NCBI GenBank assembly: GCA_945897785.1
Contig: CAMDGD010000003.1
Location: 1 to 64,000, forward strand
Direction: 5' to 3'
Source of the DNA: Paludibacter jiangxiensis
GTDB lineage: Bacteria; Bacteroidota; Bacteroidia; Bacteroidales; Paludibacteraceae
DNA length: 64,000 bases
Position numbers and translations under genes: made by a program. Positions 37,709 to 46,265 of this stretch are shown one piece after another. The notes beneath the pieces were generated by a model. It made no database searches, was not told the origin of the DNA, and worked only from the letters and a program-made list of their open reading frames with translations. Numbering within the stretch: position 1 is the first letter of the stretch; every line of letters begins with the position of its first letter.

Positions 37709-38167
37709 ATGAAAAAAAACACCTCATTAACACTTGTATTTCTATTTATTGTCAGTTTTGTTTATAGTCAAACAGTAAAACATGATGAATTAGAAAAACT
37801 AAACAAAGTAAAATTTACCAATAAGGTTTGGGATTACGATAAAAGCAAAAAATTCAAATACAAGGGAACTCAACCAATAATCATCGATTTCTATGCAACT
37901 TGGTGTGTGCCTTGCAAAGCAATTTACCCATCGCTAGTAGAACTACAAAAAGAATACGGAGACAAGATAACTATCTATCAAATTAATGTTGATAAAGAAC
38001 CCGAAATTACCGAAAAGTTTAAAATTCAAAACATTCCGGCCTTAGTCTTTATAAGTGATTCAAAAGATTACAGTATTATTGTTGGAAAAAAGACGAAAGA
38101 TCAACTTAAACAGCTTATTGATAACAAATTTTTTGGTGCTCCTCTTCCGGAAACAACTGCAAAATAA
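37709..38167 (+). CDS. Periplasmic thioredoxin-like protein
   Basis: The 152-residue product has a signal peptide (MKKNTSLTLVFLFIVSFVYSQ). A thioredoxin fold follows with the redox motif WCVPCK in IIIDFYATWCVPCKAIYPSL and the cis-proline region FKIQNIPALVFIS. Motif and export suggest thiol-disulfide exchange in the periplasm. It is the second gene of a pair with the lipoprotein gene; whether the two interact is unknown. A hairpin with a U tail follows at 38196-38232. Confidence 0.88.
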   Translation: MKKNTSLTLVFLFIVSFVYSQTVKHDELEKLNKVKFTNKVWDYDKSKKFKYKGTQPIIIDFYATWCVPCKAIYPSLVELQKEYGDKITIYQINVDKEPEITEKFKIQNIPALVFISDSKDYSIIVGKKTKDQLKQLIDNKFFGAPLPETTAK

Positions 38168-38195
38168 ATTTATTACAGACTAAGTACAATTTATA

Positions 38196-38232
38196 AAAAG
38201 ACACGCAATGTAGCATTGCATGTCTTTTTTTT
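38196..38232. terminator. Terminator between convergent genes
   Basis: AAAGACACGCAATG and CATTGCATGTCTTT pair with one bulge, followed by a T8 run. Confidence 0.85.
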
Positions 38233-38241
38233 ATACCTTAC

Positions 38242-38805
38242 TTATTGAAAAGGCCTTATCTTATCTGGATGATTGTAACGATCTATACAATCGCGGCAAT
38301 TTTCCAAGGTATGGTTTTTATCAAAACAATGGTAAAAAGGTGCATATTTAGGATGCATTTGTTTAAAGTCTTCATACTGCTCAAGAATTGCCGGTTTTGC
38401 ATCCGGAGTAGGCAGAGGAATCAAGTTACCATTTAAGCTTTCGGCAATAAAATTATAATGCCCAACCAAAAAAGTGCCTTTATTTAAATATGCTTCTCCA
38501 TTTTCAAAATAAAACAGCTTATCACCATCAACTTGCATCACATACTGTCCGCTTCCATAGGAACGAAACAAGGTATTTTCGAGCATAAAGCCCCAAATCC
38601 GTTCGCATTTAATTCGATGATTTTTACCTGATTTTCGCGCTAAAATTCTATACTTACCTGTAGCTGTATGTCTTATCTTTTTAAAAACATCGTATTTTAT
38701 GCCTTGCTTATTCAAGTATTCTTCATACCCTCTAAAAACAGTTACCGATTGGCTAAAAGCATACGAACCGATAAGAAAAATTAGCAAAAAAAACGACTTT
38801 TTCAT
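38242..38805 (-). CDS. Secreted protein of unknown function
   Basis: The 187-residue product has a clear signal peptide (MKKSFFLLIFLIGSYAFSQ). The mature part is mixed alpha/beta with a central RIWGFMLENTLFRSYGSG segment and two Cys close together near the C-terminus (HCFDKNHTLENCRDCIDRY). I recognise no family and nothing in the neighbourhood predicts a role. A -7 box at 38932-38939 would give a leader of about 120 nt. Confidence 0.75.
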   Translation of the reverse strand: MKKSFFLLIFLIGSYAFSQSVTVFRGYEEYLNKQGIKYDVFKKIRHTATGKYRILARKSGKNHRIKCERIWGFMLENTLFRSYGSGQYVMQVDGDKLFYFENGEAYLNKGTFLVGHYNFIAESLNGNLIPLPTPDAKPAILEQYEDFKQMHPKYAPFYHCFDKNHTLENCRDCIDRYNHPDKIRPFQ

Positions 38806-38931
38806 GCGTAATTGGTTGATTAAGTATATACTATTTACAATGTAATTATATAGTTAATAATTAGCTTCCTAATTAAAGTAAGAAGACGAAATTATTATAT
38901 TCGCATTAGATAAAACTTGCCCAAAGATATA

Positions 38932-38939
38932 ATTTTCAA
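38932..38939 (-). promoter_or_regulatory. -7 box TATCTTTG upstream of the secreted protein gene
   Basis: Exact TAnnTTTG match on the minus strand between the rplI terminator and the ATG at 38805. Confidence 0.5.
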
Positions 38940-38963
38940 TGTAAAACAAACAAAAAAAACAAA

Positions 38964-39001
38964 ACAAAAAAAACCGACAGGAAAACATGTCGGTTTTTTT
39001 T
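38964..39001. terminator. Terminator of the rpsF-rpsR-rplI operon
   Basis: AAACCGACA pairs with TGTCGGTTT around a short loop, with long A and T runs outside. Confidence 0.85.
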
Positions 39002-39019
39002 AAAACTAGTTGAATAAAA

Positions 39020-39463
39020 TTACTCTGCCACTACATTTAACTCTATTTCAACACTAACTTCTTTGTGTAATTTTAACATTGCTTTATAAGTACCCACTTC
39101 TTTAATGGAATCTTTGATAGTAATTAATTTACGATCAACTACATGTCCAGCTTTTTCAATGGCCTCAGCAATTTGAATGGTAGTAACAGAACCAAATATT
39201 TTTCCGTTAGTACTAGCTTTTACACCTAAAGCAATGGTTAATCCTGTCAGTTTCTCGGCCAACGCAACTGCCTCAGCTTTGATTTTCTCAAGCTTATGAG
39301 CCCGTTGTCTTAAATCTTCTGCCAACATCTTTTTTGCTGATGAAGTAGCTAAAACAGCTTTCTTTTGTGGAATTAAAAAGTTACGGGCATAACCATCTTT
39401 TACAGTTACAACATCGTCTTTATATCCAACAAACTCTACATTTTCTTTTAATATAATTTCCAT
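39020..39463 (-). CDS. rplI: 50S ribosomal protein L9
   Basis: The 147-residue product has the L9 N-terminal domain MEIILKENVEFVGYKDDVVTV with the conserved GYARNFLIPQKKA stretch, a long connecting helix (about 45-75) and the C-terminal RNA-binding domain (KASTNGKIFGSVTTIQIAEAI). It is the last gene of the S6-S18-L9 operon. A complete Shine-Dalgarno sequence AAGGAGG (39469-39475) lies 5 nt before the ATG, which is unusual for this phylum. Confidence 0.98.
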   Translation of the reverse strand: MEIILKENVEFVGYKDDVVTVKDGYARNFLIPQKKAVLATSSAKKMLAEDLRQRAHKLEKIKAEAVALAEKLTGLTIALGVKASTNGKIFGSVTTIQIAEAIEKAGHVVDRKLITIKDSIKEVGTYKAMLKLHKEVSVEIELNVVAE

Positions 39464-39468
39464 TTTTT

Positions 39469-39475
39469 CCTCCTT
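39469..39475 (-). promoter_or_regulatory. Shine-Dalgarno AAGGAGG of rplI
   Basis: Perfect match to the anti-SD complement, spaced 5 nt from the ATG at 39463 and placed in the 15-nt gap after rpsR. Other genes checked in this window lack such sites. Confidence 0.85.
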
Positions 39476-39478
39476 ATT

Positions 39479-39751
39479 TTATTTCATCATATCGGTTACA
39501 TAAGGAAGCAACGCCAGATGACGCGCTCTTTTAACTGCCTGGGCAACTTTGCGTTGAAACTTCAACGAAGTACCGGTAAGACGACGAGGAAGGATTTTAC
39601 CTTGCTCATTCAAGAATTTTTTCAAGAACTCAGGGTCTTTGTAATCGATATACTTAATACCGCTTTTCTCGAAACGACAATATTTTTTCTTTTTCACCTC
39701 AACAGAAGGAGGTGTTAAATAACGAATCTCAGAATTGTTTGCTATTGCCAT
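39479..39751 (-). CDS. rpsR: 30S ribosomal protein S18
   Basis: The 90-residue product has the S18 core [55 protein letters not shown]. The N-terminal extension has a [10 protein letters not shown] segment. S18 binds 16S rRNA on the platform together with S6. The gene lies 3 nt downstream of rpsF. An AAAGGAG element at 39761-39767 sits 9 nt before the ATG, inside the 3' end of rpsF. Confidence 0.98.
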   Translation of the reverse strand: MAIANNSEIRYLTPPSVEVKKKKYCRFEKSGIKYIDYKDPEFLKKFLNEQGKILPRRLTGTSLKFQRKVAQAVKRARHLALLPYVTDMMK

Positions 39752-39754
39752 AAT

Positions 39755-40111
39755 TTAGTTCTCCTTTACTACTGCTTTAGTTGATTTAACACTCATTCTT
39801 TTCGTTGCATACTCAACCGAATACTTATCCATTGCAAAGGTTAAGAAACGAATAACGCGCTCATCACGACGGTATTGCAGTTCTAACTTTTCTATTACAA
39901 CCGGTTCTGCTTTGAATTGAAGCAAGGAGTAAAACGCACTTGATTTTTTTTCGATAGGATACGCCATTTTTTTCATACCCCAATTTTCTTCATTCACGAT
40001 CTCTGCACCCTCTTGAATAAGGAGATCTTTGAATTTTTGTACCGTCTCCTTCATCTGAGCTTCAGATAAAACGGGAGTTAAAATGAAAACGGTTTCATAG
40101 TTTTTCAACAT
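39755..40111 (-). CDS. rpsF: 30S ribosomal protein S6
   Basis: The start is the ATG at 40111 ([19 protein letters not shown]); a GTG two codons upstream is less likely. The 118-residue product shows the S6 pattern [40 protein letters not shown] and [17 protein letters not shown]6 pairs with S18 on the 30S platform. It is the first gene of the operon, expressed from a strong promoter at 40169-40200. No Shine-Dalgarno precedes it, in contrast to the two genes downstream. Confidence 0.97.
   Translation of the reverse strand: MLKNYETVFILTPVLSEAQMKETVQKFKDLLIQEGAEIVNEENWGMKKMAYPIEKKSSAFYSLLQFKAEPVVIEKLELQYRRDERVIRFLTFAMDKYSVEYATKRMSVKSTKAVVKEN
39761..39767 (-). promoter_or_regulatory. Shine-Dalgarno AAAGGAG of rpsR
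   Basis: Six-base match to the anti-SD complement, spaced 9 nt from the ATG at 39751 and located within the end of rpsF. Confidence 0.75.
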
Positions 40112-40168
40112 AAACACTTAAAATTAAATTTGTTATTATTAATGCTTTTTATAACTAAAAGCGGGCTG

Positions 40169-40200
40169 CAAAGATAGAATTAATTTTATCAAATTACAAC
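40169..40200 (-). promoter_or_regulatory. Promoter of rpsF-rpsR-rplI (TTG, 20 bp, TATCTTTG)
   Basis: The minus strand carries GTTG at the -33 position (40197-40200), a 20-bp spacer and TATCTTTG (40169-40176), the canonical Bacteroidota arrangement. Confidence 0.75.
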
Positions 40201-40259
40201 AAGCTTTTGATATCAAAAATGATTTTTCATCAATTTTTCGTAATACAAGCTGAAAGAAG

Positions 40260-40267
40260 TATCTTTG
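40260..40267 (+). promoter_or_regulatory. -7 box TATCTTTG for rimM
   Basis: Exact TAnnTTTG match, 21 nt before the ATG at 40289. It overlaps the alternative TTG start at 40265 and so rules it out. Confidence 0.65.
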
Positions 40268-40288
40268 AAGCGGCAAAAAAGCATTACA

Positions 40289-40825
40289 ATGATTACAAAA
40301 GAAGAAATACTTTCTGTAGGAAAAACGGGTAAACCACACGGCATAAAAGGCGAACTGGCTTTTTATTTTTCATCGCATCACGTCATTCAAGAAGAAACAC
40401 CCTATTACATATTCGAAATAGACGGACTGTTTGTCCCATTTTTCGTAGAATCATACCGTTCTAGAGGAAGCCTAACTGCCTTAATTAAATTAGATGGAAT
40501 TGATAGTGATGCAATAGCCCGTTCGTTAAGCAATCAAACCATTTATATACACCAAGAATTTGTAACTATATATGAAGATGATGCGTCTAACAGCAATGGG
40601 CTAATTGGGTTTACAGTTCACGATAACAAGGTTGGCAAATTAGGAGAAATAATCGAAATAGATGAAAGTACTAGCAACACCCTTTTTGTTGTTAAATACA
40701 AAAACACCTCTTTACTTATTCCGGCTACAGATGATTTTATTGAACGCATGGATAAAGAAAAAAAGGAAATTCACATGCAATTACCTGAGGGTCTGACAGA
40801 TTTGGACGCAGCTGAAGAAGTATAA
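40289..40825 (+). CDS. rimM: Ribosome maturation factor RimM
   Basis: The start at 40289 (MITKEEILSVGKTGKPHG) follows a promoter box and gives the family N-terminus. The 178-residue protein has the RimM N-terminal barrel (VGKTGKPHGIKGELAFYF, FFVESYRSRGSLTALIKLDGI) and the PRC-like C-terminal barrel (LIGFTVHDNKVGKLGEIIEI, LLIPATDDFIERMD). RimM assists maturation of the 30S head, where it contacts S19. It is divergent from the S6 operon. Confidence 0.95.
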   Translation: MITKEEILSVGKTGKPHGIKGELAFYFSSHHVIQEETPYYIFEIDGLFVPFFVESYRSRGSLTALIKLDGIDSDAIARSLSNQTIYIHQEFVTIYEDDASNSNGLIGFTVHDNKVGKLGEIIEIDESTSNTLFVVKYKNTSLLIPATDDFIERMDKEKKEIHMQLPEGLTDLDAAEEV

Positions 40826-40841
40826 TAAAAAGGCTCGGAAT

Positions 40842-41642
40842 TTATCCACACAACACATACAAATCAGCTCTGGGGTTAATGAGCATTATCGGCACTGCTG
40901 CTTCATTGATACAATGCAGTTCTTTTGGTCCGAAAAGGATATCGTCCAAGCCATATGAGCGAGAGGCTGATATAAGTACCAACCCTGCTTGCAACTCTTC
41001 ACAACGCAAAGTAGCTTCAAGTTCAACTTTAAAACTATCCTTTTTAGCCTCAATAAAGCTATACGGCAATTTAAATTTATCTAGCAACGTAACAATCGCT
41101 TGCGTATTTTTTTTGGCACTGCTACCGTAGTCGTTTGCCGGCATCATCAACAATTCCGAACCAAAAAAACGACCAAAACTACTACTAAAAGGCCCTTTTT
41201 CTCTATCTTCTATTAAAAAAGTAACCGGAATTACCACTTTAGATAAATTGATGGGTTCAAAATATGGTTTGGTAAAAATATAGGGAATGCGCAACTCACG
41301 ACTTAACGTTAAAAAAGGCTGCACCTTATTGTATCCCTTATGCTCTGAGAGTTGAAAAATCAGCATAGAAGCTTCGGCATTTTCCATAAACGGATAAAAA
41401 GCGGCTTTGCTTGGCAATACATGAGCAGAAACACCATACGGTGCATCTGCTTCCATTTTCCTAATCCAATCTTGATGTACTTTATCAATAAAGCCCTTAT
41501 CTGCCTTCACTTTTTTATCTAGATACGATAAAAAACAAAGCGGTTTTTCGGCTCCTTTGGATAATTTTAAGGCCAAATCAACAGCCTTATCCGGATACGC
41601 TTCGTGCGATGCAAAAATAAATATCTGATCTTTAATTAGCAT
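40842..41642 (-). CDS. Tandem universal-stress-protein-like protein
   Basis: The 266-residue product appears to consist of two Usp-like halves: about residues 1-130 starting DQIFIFASHEAYPDKAVDLALKLSKG, and about 135-266 starting LSKVVIPVTFLIEDREKG. It has a conserved-looking end INPRADLYVLCG. The nucleotide-binding G-x2-G-x9-G motif of UspA is not obvious in either half, so ATP binding is doubtful. It lies 3 nt after murF-alr on the minus strand and is probably cotranscribed with it. The function is unknown. Confidence 0.7.
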   Translation of the reverse strand: MLIKDQIFIFASHEAYPDKAVDLALKLSKGAEKPLCFLSYLDKKVKADKGFIDKVHQDWIRKMEADAPYGVSAHVLPSKAAFYPFMENAEASMLIFQLSEHKGYNKVQPFLTLSRELRIPYIFTKPYFEPINLSKVVIPVTFLIEDREKGPFSSSFGRFFGSELLMMPANDYGSSAKKNTQAIVTLLDKFKLPYSFIEAKKDSFKVELEATLRCEELQAGLVLISASRSYGLDDILFGPKELHCINEAAVPIMLINPRADLYVLCG

Positions 41643-41645
41643 TTC

Positions 41646-44111
41646 TTACTCTTTAAAATAAATCCTTTTTACCCTACGCGATATTCCTGTAAGTATTTCA
41701 TAAGGGATAGTATCCAATTGTTTTGCCAATTCATGGATTGAATTTTCTTTCCCGAAAACAATGACCGTATCCCCTTCATTTGCTGAAATACCAGTAATAT
41801 CTATCATACAAATATCCATACAAACATTACCAAGAATAGGCGCAAGCTGTCCGTTAACCCACACCTTACCCACTCCATTGCTTAGTTTTCGGTCGTACCC
41901 ATCAGCATAACCAATAGGAATTGTAGCAATCGTTGTTAAGCGATTCAACTTCCCTTTTCGTCCGTAACCCACCGTTTCGGTAGCAGGAACGGTTTTAATT
42001 TGCAAAATGGTAGTTTTTAACGTACAAACCTCTTGCAAAAAAGCATGATTTAACGCACTTACACCATAATGCCCAATACCCAATCGCACCATATCAAACT
42101 GATATTGAGGAAATCGTTCGATACCTGCAGAATTTAGCACATGCTTCATTATTTTATATGAAAAAGCGGCATCAAATAAAGCACATCCGATTTTATAAAG
42201 CACCAATTGCTTTTCGGTAAAGGAATCGAATTGAGCCTCATCGGCTCCAGCTAAATGCGTAAATACAGAACGCACTAAAAGCTGATGTTGCGATTGCAGC
42301 AATTCAATTAAACGAGGTATCTCTTCGGGGTAAAAACCCAATCGGTTCATCCCTGTATCAATTTTAATATGCACCGGATAATTACTAACACCTTGTTTTC
42401 GGGCTTCGTTTAAAAAATCCGTTAACAAACCAAAACTATATATCTCCGGTTCGAGTCTATTGTCAATTATTTTTCCTAATGCACCAATCTCCGGATTCAT
42501 CACCACTATGGGCAAATGAATACCTTCCCTTCGTAAATCGGCACCTTCATCGGCAACGGCAACTGCCAAGTAATCACAATTGTGGAATTGCAAGGTACGC
42601 GCCACTTCAATATCGCCACTACCATATGCATACGCCTTAACCATACTCATAATTTTGGTATCGGGATGCAATTTCGCTTTAAAATAATTTACATTATGTA
42701 TGAGCGCATTTAAATCTACCTCTAATGTAGTTTGATGGGCTATTGCTTCGAGTCGTTCGGTAATTTGCTCAAACGCAAACTGACGCGATCCTTTCAACAA
42801 AATCACCTCATCTTTTATCGTTCGTATAGCAGCACTTTGCAGAAAATCTTCGGTAGTACTGAAAAAATATTGTTCTGCTAAGGTAAAAACTCTTTGTTGA
42901 GTTAAAAGCTGTGGACCAATAGCAATGAGCTTATCCAGCTTTTTGGCCAAAAGCAAATCCGCTACGGTTTTATACAAGGCATCTGCGGTTTGTCCGCTTT
43001 GCAAAATATCCGATAAAATAACCGTTCGTTTCATCCCGTTGGCTTTTGCCTCACTACCATGAAAATCTAGTGCTATGCGCAAAGAACCTAAATCAGAATT
43101 ATAAGCATCATCTATTAGCAAACAATTGTTCATGCCTTTTTTCACTTCTAGGCGCATGGGAACTGACTCCAAACTATTTATTCCCTGCATAATGGCATTG
43201 TCATCAAGCTGAAAATAAAGCATTACCAATAAACAATGTAAGGCATTTTCCACAGAAGCCTCGTCGGTAAAAGGAATAATAAGCTCACGCCTAGTAATAG
43301 CTAAGCTCGAAGCAGTATACGCAATTGTCGTTATGCCGTTTGCAACCGTTTTATCTACTAGCCGCACAGTAGCATCTTTACTTTTTCCCCAGGTAAAAAG
43401 TGTTGCCGACAAACCAGCTTGCTTCACGGCAATATCAATTAATTTATCATCTTTACAATACATCAATACCGCCGACTTAGCAAAAAGTCGTAGCTTTTCA
43501 CTACACTTTTCTTTTAAGGAAGTGAAATTTTCCTGATGCGCATCGCCTAAATGAGTAAATATGCCAATTGTAGGCGAAATAATAGCAGTTAGCTTCTCCA
43601 TCTCTCCAGGTAAAGAAATACCTGCTTCAAAAATACCCAGTTCCGTTTGGGCATTCAGTTCCCACACCGAAAGAGGCACTCCTATTTGCGAATTATAACT
43701 GCGTGGCGAACGGGTAATCGTATATGTTTTGTGCAACAACTGATACAACCACTCTTTTACAATGGTTTTTCCGTTGCTTCCGGTAATACCTATAATTGGA
43801 ACAGTAAATAAGGTACGATGATAAGCTGCTAAAGCTTGTAAGGCTTTTAGCGCATCATCTGTAACTAAATAATTGGCCTCTTCAAGATGCTCGGGTACTT
43901 GTTGCACCAAAAAATTACGCACCTGTAAAGCATACAGCTCGGCAATATAATTATGACCATCGTTTCGTGCTGTTTTCAGGGCTACAAACAAGCTATCTTC
44001 CGGAAAAGATACCGCACGACTATCGGTAAGTAGCCATTGCACTTGGGCATTGCCATTACCAATTAACTTGGCTCCGGTAATTTGAGCAATTTGTTGAAGG
44101 GTATATTGCAT
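41646..44111 (-). CDS. Bifunctional MurF / alanine racemase fusion
   Basis: The 821-residue product fuses two enzymes of cell-wall synthesis. Residues 1 to about 450 are MurF (UDP-MurNAc-tripeptide:D-Ala-D-Ala ligase) with the ATP-binding VPIIGITGSNGKTIVKEWLY, RSPRSYNSQIGVPLSVW and LLIDDAYNSDLGSLRIALDF. Residues from about 455 are alanine racemase, with the PLP lysine in MSMVKAYAYGSGDIEVA, the HIKIDTGMNRLGF segment and the C-terminal VGYGRKGKL, IPIGYADGY and GNVCMDICMIDIT motifs. The fusion is common in Bacteroidota and couples D-Ala supply to its use. Neighbours are the Usp-like gene downstream and a VC0807 gene upstream. Confidence 0.95.
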   Translation of the reverse strand: MQYTLQQIAQITGAKLIGNGNAQVQWLLTDSRAVSFPEDSLFVALKTARNDGHNYIAELYALQVRNFLVQQVPEHLEEANYLVTDDALKALQALAAYHRTLFTVPIIGITGSNGKTIVKEWLYQLLHKTYTITRSPRSYNSQIGVPLSVWELNAQTELGIFEAGISLPGEMEKLTAIISPTIGIFTHLGDAHQENFTSLKEKCSEKLRLFAKSAVLMYCKDDKLIDIAVKQAGLSATLFTWGKSKDATVRLVDKTVANGITTIAYTASSLAITRRELIIPFTDEASVENALHCLLVMLYFQLDDNAIMQGINSLESVPMRLEVKKGMNNCLLIDDAYNSDLGSLRIALDFHGSEAKANGMKRTVILSDILQSGQTADALYKTVADLLLAKKLDKLIAIGPQLLTQQRVFTLAEQYFFSTTEDFLQSAAIRTIKDEVILLKGSRQFAFEQITERLEAIAHQTTLEVDLNALIHNVNYFKAKLHPDTKIMSMVKAYAYGSGDIEVARTLQFHNCDYLAVAVADEGADLRREGIHLPIVVMNPEIGALGKIIDNRLEPEIYSFGLLTDFLNEARKQGVSNYPVHIKIDTGMNRLGFYPEEIPRLIELLQSQHQLLVRSVFTHLAGADEAQFDSFTEKQLVLYKIGCALFDAAFSYKIMKHVLNSAGIERFPQYQFDMVRLGIGHYGVSALNHAFLQEVCTLKTTILQIKTVPATETVGYGRKGKLNRLTTIATIPIGYADGYDRKLSNGVGKVWVNGQLAPILGNVCMDICMIDITGISANEGDTVIVFGKENSIHELAKQLDTIPYEILTGISRRVKRIYFKE

Positions 44112-44166
44112 TGTTGGAATATAGCGTAAATTTAGTTACTAAGGATAAAAAACTAAGTCCTGTTTA

Positions 44167-44868
44167 TTACCCTTCAATTTTAAACATTTCTTCAAATTTG
44201 AGTCCGGTAAGTTTAGTAAGTGAGCCAAATAAATACCATAAAATAAAAGCCATCACCACCATAGATGGAACGACAATTACCGGCCAACTTAGACCTAACA
44301 TTCGACTGTATTCGTCGTTAAAGCTGGGAGTTCCGGCAGGACTTTGCATAATTATTTTGGCCAAAACAAAATTTAATATAGCGGATAAGAAAAAGGAAAA
44401 AGCCAATAAATAAGATGAGTTTCGCATAATCTTATCAAAACTTTCGTTGGCATTTTTTGCTATCAATATAGCATCAATTCTTTCTACATCCATAAGTTCC
44501 GGACTATACAACAGTCTTTTCACCAAAGGAAGTCGGCTTTTTATAGTAACCAATACCGCCACACCTATAATAAACGGAATACTAGCCTCTTTATAGGCCA
44601 CCCAAGCGGTAGGCAATTCAAACACACCAATAATTCCGGTTAAAAAGATACCGGCAAAACCCAGTATTGAAATAAAATTTTTCTTTTTGCGCAAGAACCA
44701 ATCGTACAAACCATACCCTAAAGGAAATGCTAACGCAATTAACAAGGCATAAACAGGCCCTATTTCATCAAGCTTTGTGAGTTTATTCAGTATTAATATT
44801 GGAACTAAGATATTAAATAGAATACTCAACAAAGGATTTTCTTTTTTTTGTTTCGAAGGTGTTGTCAT
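44167..44868 (-). CDS. VC0807 family membrane protein
   Basis: The 233-residue product has five to six predicted transmembrane segments (about residues 12-30, 37-55, 65-85, 90-107, 150-172 and 193-215). Its family-like start NPLLSILFNILVPILILNKL and the GPVYALLIALAFPLGYGLYD stretch resemble the VC0807 group of uncharacterised inner-membrane proteins. The function is unknown. It lies 55 nt upstream of murF-alr and 29 nt downstream of the GSCFA gene, all on the minus strand. Confidence 0.72.
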   Translation of the reverse strand: MTTPSKQKKENPLLSILFNILVPILILNKLTKLDEIGPVYALLIALAFPLGYGLYDWFLRKKKNFISILGFAGIFLTGIIGVFELPTAWVAYKEASIPFIIGVAVLVTIKSRLPLVKRLLYSPELMDVERIDAILIAKNANESFDKIMRNSSYLLAFSFFLSAILNFVLAKIIMQSPAGTPSFNDEYSRMLGLSWPVIVVPSMVVMAFILWYLFGSLTKLTGLKFEEMFKIEG

Positions 44869-44897
44869 AATTTATAGGCTAAAATTAAGTGTATTGA

Positions 44898-45851
44898 TTA
44901 AAACTCAAAATCGAATTCGACGAAGCGCTTTTTTATAGCTGCTTTTTTTTGTTCCATTTGCGCACAAAACATTTCATAGGCTTCACTCTCTGTATTAAAC
45001 GGTCTATGCAGCTCCATTTTTGTGAGCTTTTCCATTTCACCAACAAGCTCTTTGGTGCTCCCTGTAAAATAGCTATCCCCAAATTTCTCCCAAATATACG
45101 CAATTGCCGTGGAGTTTGGGTGCATCATATCTTCGGTATAAAACCGATAATCGCGCAAATCGTCCAGCAATAACTCATACGCAGGAAAATAAGATACGGT
45201 TTTCATCGTTTTTTGCAGCGCTTCTATAGCCAGCAAAAGAATGGATTTACTCAAGTTGTTTTCATGAGCCCCATCTTTCCAATGCCGAATAGGACTAACC
45301 GTAAACACCACTTGTATGTTGGGGTTTATGCTTTCTACTTTTTGTAGCAACGGCACAAAAGCACTTACAATTTCATCAACCGTTAATCGACGACGGATAA
45401 ATAAACTGTCGGGCAACTTATGACAGTTAGATACAACCGCACCGTTATCTTTAAGTGTGTACACCCAAGCAGTACCGAAAGAAATAAAAACAATATCTGT
45501 TTTTGGCAATGATGCTGCAGCAAGAAACAACCTACTATTTATCTCAGTTAAAGTAGCATCGGGCGTAGAAGCAGAAAAACTACTGTGATGCATAAAGCTA
45601 TGCCACCTATCTTGATGTAGAAACAAATCACTTGTACCGAATTGTTTTTTCTCCACCAAATATTGCAGTGCTTGAGCAACTGATAAAGGATTATACTGAA
45701 TACCAAAGGGATTAATAGCTACCTTAAACTTAGCTTGCTGCAATTTTTTACCAATATTATCGGTAAAACAAGAGCCCAACATCAATATTCGGGACGCATA
45801 GCTTACTTCAACAGCAGCCTTTTCGATAGATATTTTTGTTCTGAAGTTCAT
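44898..45851 (-). CDS. GSCFA domain-containing protein
   Basis: The start is set at 45851 (MNFRTKISIEKAAVEVSY) because a -7 box at 45864-45871 overlaps the ATG at 45866. The 317-residue product has the family-naming motif in ILMLGSCFTDNIGKKLQQAKF and the following INPFGIQYNPLSVAQAL. VFISFGTAWVY and FTVSPIRHWKDGA carry the Ser/His pattern of SGNH-type esterases, and YFPAYELLLDDLRDYRFYTEDMMHPN holds the C-terminal acidic/His part. GSCFA proteins are putative hydrolases; the substrate is unknown. Its neighbours on the same strand do not point to a pathway. Confidence 0.9.
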   Translation of the reverse strand: MNFRTKISIEKAAVEVSYASRILMLGSCFTDNIGKKLQQAKFKVAINPFGIQYNPLSVAQALQYLVEKKQFGTSDLFLHQDRWHSFMHHSSFSASTPDATLTEINSRLFLAAASLPKTDIVFISFGTAWVYTLKDNGAVVSNCHKLPDSLFIRRRLTVDEIVSAFVPLLQKVESINPNIQVVFTVSPIRHWKDGAHENNLSKSILLLAIEALQKTMKTVSYFPAYELLLDDLRDYRFYTEDMMHPNSTAIAYIWEKFGDSYFTGSTKELVGEMEKLTKMELHRPFNTESEAYEMFCAQMEQKKAAIKKRFVEFDFEF

Positions 45852-45863
45852 GTTTATAATATG

Positions 45864-45871
45864 CAAATGTA
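45864..45871 (-). promoter_or_regulatory. -7 box TACATTTG for the GSCFA gene
   Basis: Exact TAnnTTTG match on the minus strand, about 13 nt upstream of the ATG at 45851. It excludes the start at 45866. Confidence 0.55.
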
Positions 45872-46265
45872 CAAATAAGGTACAAGCCTACACACTAATA
45901 TCAAAATTTTAGAAGCCAAAATTTTTAATATTTCCAAAAGCACCTAACTTTGCTTTTCAAATTGCTCAAAAAGCAGTATTTTTATGCTCTAAAACACATT
46001 TTCGACCAACTTAAGTGTTAAAATATGTTTAAACAATGATTTTACATCAAAAAATGCCAGAAATTTTAATTCAAAGCGAATACAAAAGAAAAAAAATGCT
46101 TTCAGAATGAAAGTAAACTTACAGAAACTATTAAAAAATAAATATATAAAAAATCATTTTGATACACATTTCACATATTTGTTTTACATTTTGATATATT
46201 TTTAAATTAATCACTATTATTTTGATATATTTTTTGCCAATTTAAAAACACATAATATATTTGCA
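45872..46265. other. Very AT-rich intergenic region before dapF
   Basis: No convincing gene is seen; a 24-codon frame at 46036-46110 is the best small frame and is probably chance. A plus-strand -7 box TAACTTTG lies at 45945-45952 and a second promoter abuts dapF. The word TTTTGATA occurs three times (about 46156, 46188 and 46218), and the last lies in a segment shared with the glnK upstream region. Confidence 0.5.
46233..46263 (+). promoter_or_regulatory. Promoter abutting the dapF start (TTTG, 19 bp, TATATTTG)
   Basis: TTTG at 46233-46236, a 19-bp spacer and TATATTTG at 46256-46263 match the full Bacteroidota consensus. The ATG follows after 2 nt, so transcription would begin at or just inside the start codon. 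Confidence 0.65.

Noticed and set aside
46036-46110. A 24-codon open frame in the dapF upstream region
   Set aside because: Very short, in AT-rich DNA, without a promoter or start signal placed for it; likely chance.
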